A stretch of DNA of 64,000 bases, from assembly GCF_003013715.1 (NCBI RefSeq), contig NC_072814.1, positions 310,001 through 374,000 on the forward strand, in the 5' to 3' direction. Below the pieces are notes generated by a model, which was not told the DNA's origin, did no database searches, and saw only the letters and a list, made by a program, of their open reading frames with translations. The stretch comes from Candidozyma auris (Eukaryota; Ascomycota; Pichiomycetes; Serinales; Metschnikowiaceae). This document shows, one piece after another, positions 29,440 to 38,735 of the stretch (position 1 is the stretch's first letter; every line of letters starts with the position of its first letter). A program made the translations under genes and the position numbers.

Positions 29440-31476
29440 ATGGACAACCAGCCAATTGACTCTAAGGCAGTCAACGCCAGCGATGAGTCTAAGCATATGA
29501 GTGATGAGTCTAGACACTCCTCTGATGCCATCGAGAGACATGACACGATGAAGCTGAAAATTCAAAACTCCACTGCTAAGTCGTTTGGTGTGAGGAAGTC
29601 TGAAGTCATCTGTGCTCAGTACTCTCATCCAGCGATGATCGGCTTGTCCTACTTCTGTGTCTTCCTTGTTGCCTACACTTATGGTTTGGATAACACTGTG
29701 AGATACCAGTTGCAGACGTATGCTCAGAGCTCTTACGCTCAACACTCGCTTATTTCCACTGTTAACGTCATCAAGACAGTGATTGCTGCTGCTTCTCAAC
29801 CAACTTACGCCAGATTGTCGGATATTTTTGGTCGTGTGGAGTTGGTGGTGGTTTCCATCATATTCTATGCCTTGGGAACGGTCATTCAGTCCCAGGCCTA
29901 TGATGTCCAGCGTTTCGCTGGTGGTACTGTGCTCTATCAGGTTGGTTACTCTGGTATCATTCTTATGTTGGAGGTGTTTTTGGCTGATATGTCCAACTTG
30001 AACTGGAGATTGTTTGCCTCTTTCGTTCCAGCAGTGCCTTTCATCATTAACACCTGGGTCGGTGGTGATGTTCTTGCTGAATTCAACAGGAGATACTCCT
30101 GGAACTTCGGTATTGGTATGTGGGCCTTCATCTTCCCATTGGCCTGTGTTCCATTCCTTTGCTGCTTGATTCACATGAGGATCTTGGCAAGATCCACCCC
30201 TGAGTACCTTCAGGTAAAGCAAGAGGAAGAGGACCACTTGATCAAGAACAACAGGTTTTACCGTGCTTACGTTGACGACTCCGCTAGACTTGCGACAATG
30301 TCAGCCCCCAAGAGATGGTTCGCTAAGTTTTGGCACACCGTCAAATGGTGCACATGGGAGCTAGGTGATTTGTTCTGGCTCCTTGATGTGGTTGGTATTC
30401 TTTTCATCATATGTGTCTTTGGTTTTATTTTGGTACCATTCACTCTTGCTGGTGGTGTTCAAACTCAATGGAAGAAGGCTTCCACCATCGCTCCGTTGGT
30501 GATTGGTTTCGTTCTTATTCCCTTCTTCGCTTTGTGGGAAATGAAGTTTGCCAAATTCCCAATTATTCCATTCAAACTTCTTAAGGACCGTGGTGTCTGG
30601 GCTGCACTTATCATTGCTATGTTAGTCAACTTAATTTGGACTTTGCCTAATGACTACATGTACACTGTCTTGGTCGTTGGTATGCACACTTCTGATAAGG
30701 CTGCTAGCAGAATCACTTCCTTGTACTCATTTGTCTCTGTTATCGTGGGTCCATTGCTTGGTTTGGTGCTTGTCGTCGTCAGAAGAACCAAGCCATTCAT
30801 CATCTTTGGTTGTGCTACCTGGTTTATTGCCACTGGCCTTCTTTACCACTTCAGAGGAGCCAACGATGGTCTCAATTCTGAGCACGTTAAGGACGGTATC
30901 ATTGGTGCTTTCTGTGTTATGGGTTTCGGTGCCGGCTTCTTTACTTACACTACCCAGCTTTCCATTCAAACTTGTACCAACCACGAGTACATGGCTGTTG
31001 TTCTTTCCCTTTACTTGGCTACCTACAACATTGGCTCTGCTATCGGGAACAGTATCTCTGGTGCTATTTGGACCCAGCTCATGTATGATGAGATCGTAAA
31101 ACAAATGAGCAAATTGGGTGTTGATACTGCCCAAGCTGTGACCGCCTACGGCTCGCCTCTTACGTGGTATTTAGAGCATCAGTGGGGGTCTGCGCCAAGA
31201 AGAGCGGTGGCAATGGCTTACGCTGCCATTCAGCGTAAGATGTGTATTGCTGCCATTGTGTTATGTGTTCCTTTGGTTGTGTGCGCCATGCTCTTGAGAA
31301 ATCACAAGTTGCTTTCTGTCCAATCCTTGGATGAAGTTGCTCCAGATGATGTCGGCGAGAAAGGTGCTCGCCCTGAAGACAAGGATATTGTTATTGTCAA
31401 TAACTACGATGATGATCCTTTCGTTAAATTCTTTTTGGTCACTCTTCCTAACAGGTTCAGATCAAACAAGAATTGA
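29440..31476 (+). CDS. SIT1: Siderophore-iron transporter of the major facilitator superfamily (SIT1/ARN family)
   Basis: This family imports ferric siderophores, often those made by other microbes. The 678-residue product has a hydrophilic, Ser-rich N-terminus (about 60 residues) followed by about 14 membrane segments. Family motifs include GLDNTVRYQLQTYA (after the first helix), QPTYARLSDIFGR (the MFS loop motif), and RITSLYSFVSVIVG. Further on are GFGAGFFTYTTQLSIQTC and NIGSAIGNSISGAIWTQ, all typical of Arn/Sit1 proteins. One in-frame CTG was seen in the whole gene. The symbol marks the family; the exact paralogue and substrate are unknown. Its 3' end converges with the bromodomain gene, 105 bp away. 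Confidence 0.9.
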   Translation: MDNQPIDSKAVNASDESKHMSDESRHSSDAIERHDTMKLKIQNSTAKSFGVRKSEVICAQYSHPAMIGLSYFCVFLVAYTYGLDNTVRYQLQTYAQSSYAQHSLISTVNVIKTVIAAASQPTYARLSDIFGRVELVVVSIIFYALGTVIQSQAYDVQRFAGGTVLYQVGYSGIILMLEVFLADMSNLNWRLFASFVPAVPFIINTWVGGDVLAEFNRRYSWNFGIGMWAFIFPLACVPFLCCLIHMRILARSTPEYLQVKQEEEDHLIKNNRFYRAYVDDSARLATMSAPKRWFAKFWHTVKWCTWELGDLFWLLDVVGILFIICVFGFILVPFTLAGGVQTQWKKASTIAPLVIGFVLIPFFALWEMKFAKFPIIPFKLLKDRGVWAALIIAMLVNLIWTLPNDYMYTVLVVGMHTSDKAASRITSLYSFVSVIVGPLLGLVLVVVRRTKPFIIFGCATWFIATGLLYHFRGANDGLNSEHVKDGIIGAFCVMGFGAGFFTYTTQLSIQTCTNHEYMAVVLSLYLATYNIGSAIGNSISGAIWTQLMYDEIVKQMSKLGVDTAQAVTAYGSPLTWYLEHQWGSAPRRAVAMAYAAIQRKMCIAAIVLCVPLVVCAMLLRNHKLLSVQSLDEVAPDDVGEKGARPEDKDIVIVNNYDDDPFVKFFLVTLPNRFRSNKN

Positions 31477-31581
31477 GCTTGCTGAAGCTAACACATCGCA
31501 TAATAATAATCTCTTAACCGCTTTACCCTATGTCTACGACTTATGTCATCCTAATACTAATAAAAGTAAACGCAAAACTCA

Positions 31582-32982
31582 TCAATGTATTTCAGATTCA
31601 GCGTCCTCAAACATTTTAAAAGTTTGTCGGACATCATCTTTCATCTGCCTCGCCATCTCAACTAGATGCGTACTTGATTTGTTGTACATTACGCAGTTTG
31701 CAAACATCAACATTATATCTCGCTCTAGATCTTTGACGGTTTCGTAAGGTGGTACATCCTTTTGACGTACAGCTTTGAGTATGCTCTTGAGGTCTTTGGG
31801 CTCATAAATAACCTGCTCGTATTCTTTAGCATCCACAGGAGTTAAAAAGGGCGACAGAAAGCGATGCTCTTCAATGGTTTTAACGAGGTTAATTGCAATA
31901 TTCTGAAAACGTTTGTGCTTTTGAGAAGCTGTCAGTGGTGAATGAGACCGCTTGCATGATTTGCCTTCTCTGACTACTTCATCGATTCTAGGATTGAGTC
32001 CGTCGGTCTCTAACTCATCATCGGCGCCCTTCAATTCTGGCGTCATAGATCGAGATTTCTCTTCAATAGCTTCAAGAGGGGTGAGAGCGCTATCAAGATC
32101 CATCGACTTAGCTTCCAGTTCGTTATCACGCAAGTCTTGTGGATATGCCTCACTTTCTTCGTTTTCAGAAGGCAAGACGTTCTGAGGTACTCTCGAGATA
32201 TCCACGTCGGATGTTGATACCGCCTCAACTATCTCGGAAACACCAGCTTGACCTACTTGCGGCTGTGAAGCTTCCTGCTCTTCAACATTCTCTGTGGTTT
32301 CCTCTTGAGTTTCTGCATTATCCTTATTTTCAGATTTGTTATCAATATCCATGTTCACGCTCTGGTCATCATGAGCATCGTTTTCTTCCGCTTTGACCTC
32401 TACTCTTAAATCAGCGCGCTCACTCAAAGCGAGAGGCTCAGAGGTATTCTCTTGGTTATTATGCGTCCTTGGTTCAGGTTCAAGTGTTGTATCTTGAGTA
32501 AGTGGATGAGACTGCAGATCTTCGAGTGGTTTTTCTGTAGTAGGTGGTTCTGGGACATCAGCTGATTGTTTCAAGGTCTCCATGCTCTCCTCTGTGCCAT
32601 GGTACTCTGCAGTTAGCTTATTCACCTCTTTTGTTAACTTTTCACTATATCGTATTGCAGAATTCACTAGTAGATCGGCTAGTGTCGTCTGGAATTTATG
32701 TGGGGATGCGTCGATACGAACGGAGTCTTCGTGAATATGAAGTATCAGTTTGAAGCTAGTGTCTTGAATAATCGCTCGAAGGGCGTCGCTTCCTATCATT
32801 TCCGTCTTGTTTTCCAAGTTGAATGTTTTCTGATAGTCCTTGAGGAGCTTATTTAAGGTCGCCAAGAACCTCGTTAATTCACACTCAACGTAGTCATTTT
32901 TAATTTGGGAAACCTTCACGATACTGTTGACCACATGAGCCACTAGAATGTGGTGCATTTCGCTTGGTGATGCAAGGTTCAT
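31582..32982 (-). CDS. Bromodomain protein resembling the NuA4 subunit BRD8/Bdc1
   Basis: The 466-residue product has a helical N-terminal region (about 1-125, including VVNSIVKVSQIKNDY). A long acidic, Glu/Asp/Ser-rich middle runs from about 130 to 320. A C-terminal bromodomain occupies about 335-460. It contains FLSPFLTPVDAKEYEQVI, LKSILKAVRQ, LERDIMLMFANCVMYNKSS and the following helix. The acetyl-lysine-binding Asn lies in MYN. The single C-terminal bromodomain and low-complexity middle recall BRD8 of human TIP60 and S. pombe Bdc1 of NuA4; S. cerevisiae NuA4 lacks such a subunit. The NuA4 assignment is inference. The first ATG is 32980-32982; the frame extends to a TTG upstream. Confidence 0.72.
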   Translation of the reverse strand: MNLASPSEMHHILVAHVVNSIVKVSQIKNDYVECELTRFLATLNKLLKDYQKTFNLENKTEMIGSDALRAIIQDTSFKLILHIHEDSVRIDASPHKFQTTLADLLVNSAIRYSEKLTKEVNKLTAEYHGTEESMETLKQSADVPEPPTTEKPLEDLQSHPLTQDTTLEPEPRTHNNQENTSEPLALSERADLRVEVKAEENDAHDDQSVNMDIDNKSENKDNAETQEETTENVEEQEASQPQVGQAGVSEIVEAVSTSDVDISRVPQNVLPSENEESEAYPQDLRDNELEAKSMDLDSALTPLEAIEEKSRSMTPELKGADDELETDGLNPRIDEVVREGKSCKRSHSPLTASQKHKRFQNIAINLVKTIEEHRFLSPFLTPVDAKEYEQVIYEPKDLKSILKAVRQKDVPPYETVKDLERDIMLMFANCVMYNKSSTHLVEMARQMKDDVRQTFKMFEDAESEIH

Positions 32983-33265
32983 GAGTTGTACGTTCAAATA
33001 GATTCATGCGCATTTCCTAAACTCACTAGTACAATCAATCCCAACCGGTAATTAAAGCAGACATCATGAAAAACGGATTACCTTTGATCAATACAAGATG
33101 TATTCTGGTAAATTACGTCATGAAAGAATGGTTATTACGAATAATTGCTTCCTTGGCTACACTAGTCTGCGATGTTCCATTTCTAGGGTTTATATTGACC
33201 TTGCTTAAGTATATACAATGGGCGGACCCAGCCTGAGATTTAAATTCAAAAGATATTCCTTGAGC

Positions 33266-33594
33266 TTATTGTTTTTGCATGTTTTGCATCAACAAAGCGC
33301 TAATGGTTAGTATGTGCTATGAAGTTTGACAAATCTTTATGTAAGATGTAGAGGTACATACTTTTGCTCCTGGAATCTTTGGCCAACTCTCTCGGAGTGC
33401 TTTAGGAACTTTTCGGAACACTTGGAAATGCAAGATGTTTCCTTGGAGGTCAAGTTGCTGGAGGTGAAGTCGTTGACACAGTCATCGAAACATCTGGACA
33501 CCAAGTTGGAATATAATCTCATGAAGTCTTTCATTTGCTTCTGCTCCACGACCTGTTGAAATTCTTGCTGTTCTTTCACGTTCAACTGATCCAT
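33266..33594 (-). CDS. TIM9: Mitochondrial intermembrane space chaperone Tim9, two exons
   Basis: Tim9 with Tim10 escorts carrier precursors from TOM to the TIM22 complex. Predicted CDS is complement(join(33266..33299, 33362..33594)), 88 residues. The twin CX3C motif is Cys35-x3-Cys39 and Cys55-x3-Cys59. The body ([34 protein letters not shown]) is nearly identical to yeast Tim9. Splicing gives the ending [13 protein letters not shown], close to the known EQNAALGQG-type tail. Without splicing the protein would end KYVPLHLT, which is unlike the family. The ATG is at 33592-33594. SLM5 and the bromodomain gene flank it on the same strand. Confidence 0.93.
33300..33361 (-). other. Intron of TIM9 (62 bp)
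   Basis: On the minus strand it begins GTATGT after exon CAAAA, has a perfect TACTAAC (plus-strand 33306-33312), and ends CATTAG. Splicing completes an Asn codon (AA|C) and restores the conserved QNA. Only 11 codons and the stop remain in the last exon. Confidence 0.92.
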
Positions 33595-33762
33595 TTTTGT
33601 GTACTAATAAAGGTGTATTGGTAGGTCTAGCAAGAATATGATTCTCAGAGGCCAAAAAGTTTTCAGATCATAGTGGTACGCGCACGAAGCTAACATAGCA
33701 ATACTTTCGAAAGTATATACATGAATCTATGAACTTGGAATAATTTAATTTTGGGTTTTCGC

Positions 33763-35253
33763 TTAGCATTCACAGAGGCCCGATGCTCTTGGGAAGGCTG
33801 TAACATCTTTGATATTTTCCATGGCTCCAAGGTATGCAATAAGTCTTTCAAAACCCATCCCAAACCCACCATGAGGTACTGAGCCGTTAAGCCTGGTGGA
33901 GAGGTACCAGTCAATCTCTGCAGTATTCATCTCTCTTCTCTTCATTTCTTCCAATAGCTTGTTGTGATCCAGTTGTCTCATTGAGCCTCCTACAAGCTCT
34001 CCAATATCAGGCATGATGAGGTCGAAGCAAGATACCGTGGGCTTGCCTGAGACGAGGACACCTTCGCTTGACGGAGGCATGTAAAAGGGCTTTTGCTCGG
34101 CCGGATAGTCAGTTACAAATACAGGGGACTTGAAGTACTCACCTGCTAACCACTTCTCTTGTTCGGTCAGTATGGAATCGCCCCATTCCATGCGTCCTTT
34201 CAGGCGCCCCTTGCACTTGACCTTGTTGATGATCTCAACTACCTCCGAATAAGTCATAGACGGCCAAGCTTCCGGTGAAAGAACGGTCTCCCAACGTTCG
34301 TTGATTCTAGCAGCTTCATCTTTATTGAAGCGTGCCTCTGTTAAGTCAAAGAAGCTAGCTTTATCGCTTCTCATTGCCTTAACGACATGACGAACCATGG
34401 CCTCGGTGAGCGCAGTGAGTTGCTGAAGGCGATCAATATAACATACTTCAACTTCCAACATCCAGAACTCACTTAAGTGTCTATTGGTATTGGAGTCTTC
34501 TGCACGAAAGCAAGGTGTCAAAGTCCACACTCTATTGAGGGACTGAGCGAGAACTTCAAGATGTAATTGTGTTGATACCGTTAAATTCGCAGGTTTTCCG
34601 AAGAATTCATCCCCCTTGGAGCTCACTTTTTTCAACAGTTCCACCTGAAACTGTTCGCCGGCTCCCTCGCAATCCGATGATGTAATCAACGGAGGTGTTA
34701 CCTTAACAAAATGATTATGGTTGAAAAAGTCAGTGAGATGAGACTCCACTTTCGACCGAAAACGGAGAATGGATGCAAGTGTAGATGTTCTATGTCTGAG
34801 GGTCGGTAAAGTCCTTAAGAATTGTAACGAGTGTGTCTTCTTTTGTATGGGATAGTCTTCAGGAACGTCTCCCATGATCTTGATCTGATGCTCTGGATTG
34901 TCTAGGTTGTATTGCACCTCGTAAGCCTGTTTTCCTCTGGACTCAATCCACCTTCCAGTTACAGACAAGCTCTGACCAACCTTAAATCTATTCCTCTCAA
35001 GAACTTTGTCTGGAGATAGAAACACTACATTGAGTGTCTTTGAGCTCAGACCGTCGGAGATATCTATAAATCCAACATTCTTGGAGTATCTAAGTGACTT
35101 GATGTGGCCATTGACTGTGATGAGGGAATTTGAGGGAGGGGGATTCTGGAGGGTCTCAACGATGGGTGGAGCAAGAGTGGAGTATGCAAAATTCTGAATG
35201 CATCGTGTGTTTAAGGAGTGACCAAGTCTGGCAGCTGTAGGTAGAAATCTCAT
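33763..35253 (-). CDS. SLM5: Mitochondrial asparaginyl-tRNA synthetase
   Basis: This class II enzyme charges mitochondrial tRNA-Asn. The 496-residue product starts with a presequence-like segment (MRFLPTAARLGHSLNTRC). An OB-fold anticodon-binding domain follows (about 40-125), then the catalytic core with VTPPLITSSDCEGAGEQF, TLTPCFRAEDSNTNRHLSEF (motif 2) and GFGMGFERLIAYLG (motif 3). The ATG is at 35251-35253. It has no N-terminal extension of the cytosolic type. It is divergent from HIS2 and sits 4.9 kb from the cytosolic paralogue DED81. Confidence 0.93.
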   Translation of the reverse strand: MRFLPTAARLGHSLNTRCIQNFAYSTLAPPIVETLQNPPPSNSLITVNGHIKSLRYSKNVGFIDISDGLSSKTLNVVFLSPDKVLERNRFKVGQSLSVTGRWIESRGKQAYEVQYNLDNPEHQIKIMGDVPEDYPIQKKTHSLQFLRTLPTLRHRTSTLASILRFRSKVESHLTDFFNHNHFVKVTPPLITSSDCEGAGEQFQVELLKKVSSKGDEFFGKPANLTVSTQLHLEVLAQSLNRVWTLTPCFRAEDSNTNRHLSEFWMLEVEVCYIDRLQQLTALTEAMVRHVVKAMRSDKASFFDLTEARFNKDEAARINERWETVLSPEAWPSMTYSEVVEIINKVKCKGRLKGRMEWGDSILTEQEKWLAGEYFKSPVFVTDYPAEQKPFYMPPSSEGVLVSGKPTVSCFDLIMPDIGELVGGSMRQLDHNKLLEEMKRREMNTAEIDWYLSTRLNGSVPHGGFGMGFERLIAYLGAMENIKDVTAFPRASGLCEC

Positions 35254-35668
35254 AAGAAGTGGGTTTGTATAGGTCTGGAAACTTCGTTGCAGCTCTTGTC
35301 AAAAATGGAATAAGGTGGGCTAGTGAATATATGTAGGTATTCTGAAAGTGAACAAATCTCTAACGGTGAAGTTGACCTCACTTAATCACAACCGTCTGTC
35401 TATAGTGGTAAAGTTTCTCAAATTTTTACAGAATTATCTCTTCCTGGGAAAATGCTGCGAAACTAATAACCAGTAAATGAACAAGGTGATAGTTGAAATC
35501 GCTGGATCTAATCAATTTAAGGTGAGTGGAATATCCGAGACTTTGCCTACGATCTTAGGCCTCTTTAAGGTTTGGCCTCCATTTTTGATCAATACTAGCG
35601 TCCCTTTGTTTTCCATAAACCACTGTGCGAACATTACTCCTTACTGAACAACATTCATTTCACAGCAA
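35254..35668. other. Divergent promoter region of SLM5 and HIS2
   Basis: These 415 bp separate the two ATGs. No clear Gcn4 site (TGACTCA) was seen, although HIS2 belongs to histidine synthesis. No small gene was found. Confidence 0.4.
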
Positions 35669-36628
35669 ATGCACTCACACCATTCTCACAGTGGTGACTA
35701 TGTGGAGCACGCGTCAGGCACCTTGGAGCAAATGGTAGCCACCGCCAAGGAGAAGGGCTTCGTTCAATACTGTTTAACGGAACATATGCCAAGGTTGCAA
35801 GATAAGTACCTCTACCCCGAGGAAATTGATAAGGGAATGACTATAGACAGCTTGAACGAAAGATTTGAAAAGTATTTGAAGCATGCCAAGGAAATTCAAG
35901 AACGAGAAAACGCTGGGAACACCATCAAGATAATAATAGGGCTTGAAGTTGAGGGCATCGACGAAGCTCACATCAAAATGGTGGAGAGATACAGACCGCA
36001 TGTCAATATGTGTGTAGGGTCTGTCCACTTTGTCAAGGGTATACCAATTGATTTTGATGAGCAAAATTGGAGAAAGGCAAGGGAGGCATGCGGCGGTTCA
36101 ACTAGAGAATTATACAAGGAATACTATGAGCTACAGTACAAAGTGTTGAAAATGTTGAAGCCTGAGGTGGTGGGTCACTTCGATTTAATAAGGCTATTCA
36201 GGGTCAACGACTTGGATGAAACAACTGGCAAGATGCTTTCTGATGTCAATATCCAAAACGAGTGGCCCGATGTGTGGCAATTGATAGAGAGAAACGTCAA
36301 ATTTGCTATTTCATACGGGGCACTCTTTGAACTCAACTCTGCAGCTCTCAGGAAAGGTTGGGATCTGCCGTACCCTAAATCTGACATTTGTTTGTTGATC
36401 AAAAACTTGGCTGGTAAGTTTTGTCTTTCAGACGATTCCCACAAATATGAACAAATTGGTCTAAATTATCATAAGGCATGGGAGTATCTCAAATCTACAA
36501 TTAAACTGGATTTCGTGTATCATTTGGATTTAGATATTCAACGTAAAATCGTGGTTCAGGAAAGTGACGTCAATGTCTTGTCAAAGTCCCCATTTTGGGA
36601 CCAGTACAAAATATTACAATTAAATTAA
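35669..36628 (+). CDS. HIS2: Histidinol-phosphate phosphatase (PHP family)
   Basis: His2 removes phosphate from L-histidinol phosphate, the eighth step of histidine synthesis. The 319-residue product begins MHSHHSHSGDYVEHASG, whose HSHHSHSGDY is the first metal-binding motif of PHP phosphoesterases. Further metal-site segments are YCLTEHMPR, IIIGLEVEGI, and FCLSDDSHKYEQIG (about 268-281). Length and N-terminus match yeast His2, so the start is secure. It converges with the ProRS gene 49 bp downstream. Confidence 0.95.
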   Translation: MHSHHSHSGDYVEHASGTLEQMVATAKEKGFVQYCLTEHMPRLQDKYLYPEEIDKGMTIDSLNERFEKYLKHAKEIQERENAGNTIKIIIGLEVEGIDEAHIKMVERYRPHVNMCVGSVHFVKGIPIDFDEQNWRKAREACGGSTRELYKEYYELQYKVLKMLKPEVVGHFDLIRLFRVNDLDETTGKMLSDVNIQNEWPDVWQLIERNVKFAISYGALFELNSAALRKGWDLPYPKSDICLLIKNLAGKFCLSDDSHKYEQIGLNYHKAWEYLKSTIKLDFVYHLDLDIQRKIVVQESDVNVLSKSPFWDQYKILQLN

Positions 36629-36677
36629 TAGAACAGCTATCTATAACTCCATCCCCAATCCATGACACATAAATACA

Positions 36678-38735
36678 TTAATAAGATCTGCCAAACATGC
36701 ACCAAGTGACAGCATTACGAGTGCATCTCACACACTTTTGTCCTGGACGCAAAGGAAGCTGGTGACCTGGAATGCATAAGGACTTAGCACCCATGGATGG
36801 TGCTCTTTCGTCCTGCTCCTCATCATCACCAGTCGATGCAGAAGACTCCTTGATGTCATCCTCACACTCAGGGACACCACACCAAGGAGACAAAATGACG
36901 TTCTTGTTGTTCAAGGTAGGAACGAAATCCTTCCAATCCTCCACAACAACACGATGGCTATCGAAGTCCTTACGGGCTTTTTCTAATAAGTCTTTCTGGA
37001 TAGTCTCCAAAATCTCTGGAACTCTAGTCTCCAATTCATCCAATTTAATAGTGAACTTAGCACCTGTATCACGTCTAACAGCGAGGACCTGACCTGCTGC
37101 TTGATCCTTAGGACCAAACTCAACACGCAATGGAATACCCTTCAACTCGGCATCGGCGAACTTCCAGCCTGGAGAGTAGTTGTCTCTGTAATCACCGGCA
37201 ACACGAAGGTCAGCCTTGAACAATCTCTGCTCAATTTCCTTCGCACCCTTGTTGATCGTGTCTCTCTGTTCCTTAGTCGACTTGGTGGTCAAACCAACAG
37301 GAATAACCACAACCTGTGTTTGAGCTACTCTAGGAGGCAAAACCAAACCCTTATTGTCGGAATGGGTCATGATCATGACACCGATAACTCTGGTCGACAA
37401 ACCCCAAGAATTCTGGAATGCATGGACACGAGGCTTGTCTGGGCCATCAGGATTCTCCACAGAAATATTGAACATTTTGGAGAAGTTGGTGCCCAAGTGA
37501 TGGGAGGTAGCACCCTGAATACCTCTCCCGGTAGCAGCGATGAAACCCTCGACAGTGGTGGTGTAACGGGCACCAGCAAACTTTTCGTTTTCGGTCTTTC
37601 TACCTTTGATGACAGGAACAGCTAACAACTCTTCGTAAACACGCTTGTAAAGATCCAAAATGTAGTCCACTTCCTCCATAGCTCCCTCTTCAGTCAAGTG
37701 AGCGGTGTGACCTTCCTGCCACAAGAACTCTCTGGTTCTCAAAAAAGGCTGGGGATGCTTGAACTCCCATCTAACAACGGAATTCCACTGGTTCAACTTA
37801 AGAGGCAAATCACGATGAGAACGAATCCACTTAGCGTAGTATGGGTACATGACGGTTTCTGAGGTAGGTCTAATGGCTATATGCTCCTCCAATTCGGAAG
37901 AACCAGCACGAGTGACCCAGGCCACTTCAGGAGCAAAGCCCTCAATGTGGTCCTTCTCTCTTTCGAGGACTTTGGAAGAGACGAACATGGGGAAGTAAGC
38001 GTTCTTGACGCCAACTTTCTTGATATGAATATTGAACCAATCCTGGATAGTTTCCCACACGAAGTAGGAGTTGGGCCTCAAAATGTAACAGCCCGACACG
38101 TCATAATAGTCCAACATCTCACCTTTAGTGACAATTTGCGAGTACCAAGAAGAGAAGTCCTTCGTCTTGTCAACAGTGATACCTATCAACTTGGCATCCT
38201 CCAACTTGGCGGCCTCCTTTTCTCTCTTCAACACCTCTTTTCTAGAAGTAGCGGTGGCCATTGGAGCAGCCGCAGGAGAGGCAGTAGCCTCCACAAGGAA
38301 GTCTACGGTGATAATCTCGATACCAGTGGACTGCAAAAATGCATTAATGTCTTTTGAAGATACGCTCACTCTAGCAGACTCTGTGGCCAACTCAAGGTTC
38401 ACTTCGTCAGCAGCGTGAGCAATACCGGCATCCAACACCAACTTGACCTTACCAGCCAATTCCTTGGACAAGTTTGCGATCGACACTTCCTTCGCAGATG
38501 TCTTGAAAAATTCCATGATCAAGTCATCTTTAGCCATTCTGGGTTCTTTGACACCCGCCGCTTTGGCAATGGTGGCATTGGGAGTAGGAGTGGCTTGCAA
38601 AGCAAATACGACAACAGGAACAGGAGTAGCGGTTTTAGCGGTCTTGGGCTTGAAAACAAGCGTCTTTGTTGGAATAGCAGACTCGGCAGCCACGGCGGCA
38701 ATGGAAAGCGCAGCCAAAGATTGTTCAAGAGCCAT
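36678..38735 (-). CDS. Cytosolic prolyl-tRNA synthetase
   Basis: This enzyme attaches proline to tRNA-Pro and is the likely counterpart of S. cerevisiae YHR020W. The 685-residue product has an N-terminal editing-like (ProX/YbaK-type) domain (about 20-155). The class II core includes KVGVKNAYFPMFVSSKVLER and AIRPTSETVMYPYYAKW. Motif 2 is WNSVVRWEFKHPQPFLRTRE, followed by TREFLWQEGHTAH. The eukaryotic C-terminal zinc-like domain has SPWCGVPECE and CVRCTRNAVTWCMFGRSY. The chain ends in the conserved Tyr. The ATG is at 38733-38735. Confidence 0.94.
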   Translation of the reverse strand: MALEQSLAALSIAAVAAESAIPTKTLVFKPKTAKTATPVPVVVFALQATPTPNATIAKAAGVKEPRMAKDDLIMEFFKTSAKEVSIANLSKELAGKVKLVLDAGIAHAADEVNLELATESARVSVSSKDINAFLQSTGIEIITVDFLVEATASPAAAPMATATSRKEVLKREKEAAKLEDAKLIGITVDKTKDFSSWYSQIVTKGEMLDYYDVSGCYILRPNSYFVWETIQDWFNIHIKKVGVKNAYFPMFVSSKVLEREKDHIEGFAPEVAWVTRAGSSELEEHIAIRPTSETVMYPYYAKWIRSHRDLPLKLNQWNSVVRWEFKHPQPFLRTREFLWQEGHTAHLTEEGAMEEVDYILDLYKRVYEELLAVPVIKGRKTENEKFAGARYTTTVEGFIAATGRGIQGATSHHLGTNFSKMFNISVENPDGPDKPRVHAFQNSWGLSTRVIGVMIMTHSDNKGLVLPPRVAQTQVVVIPVGLTTKSTKEQRDTINKGAKEIEQRLFKADLRVAGDYRDNYSPGWKFADAELKGIPLRVEFGPKDQAAGQVLAVRRDTGAKFTIKLDELETRVPEILETIQKDLLEKARKDFDSHRVVVEDWKDFVPTLNNKNVILSPWCGVPECEDDIKESSASTGDDEEQDERAPSMGAKSLCIPGHQLPLRPGQKCVRCTRNAVTWCMFGRSY

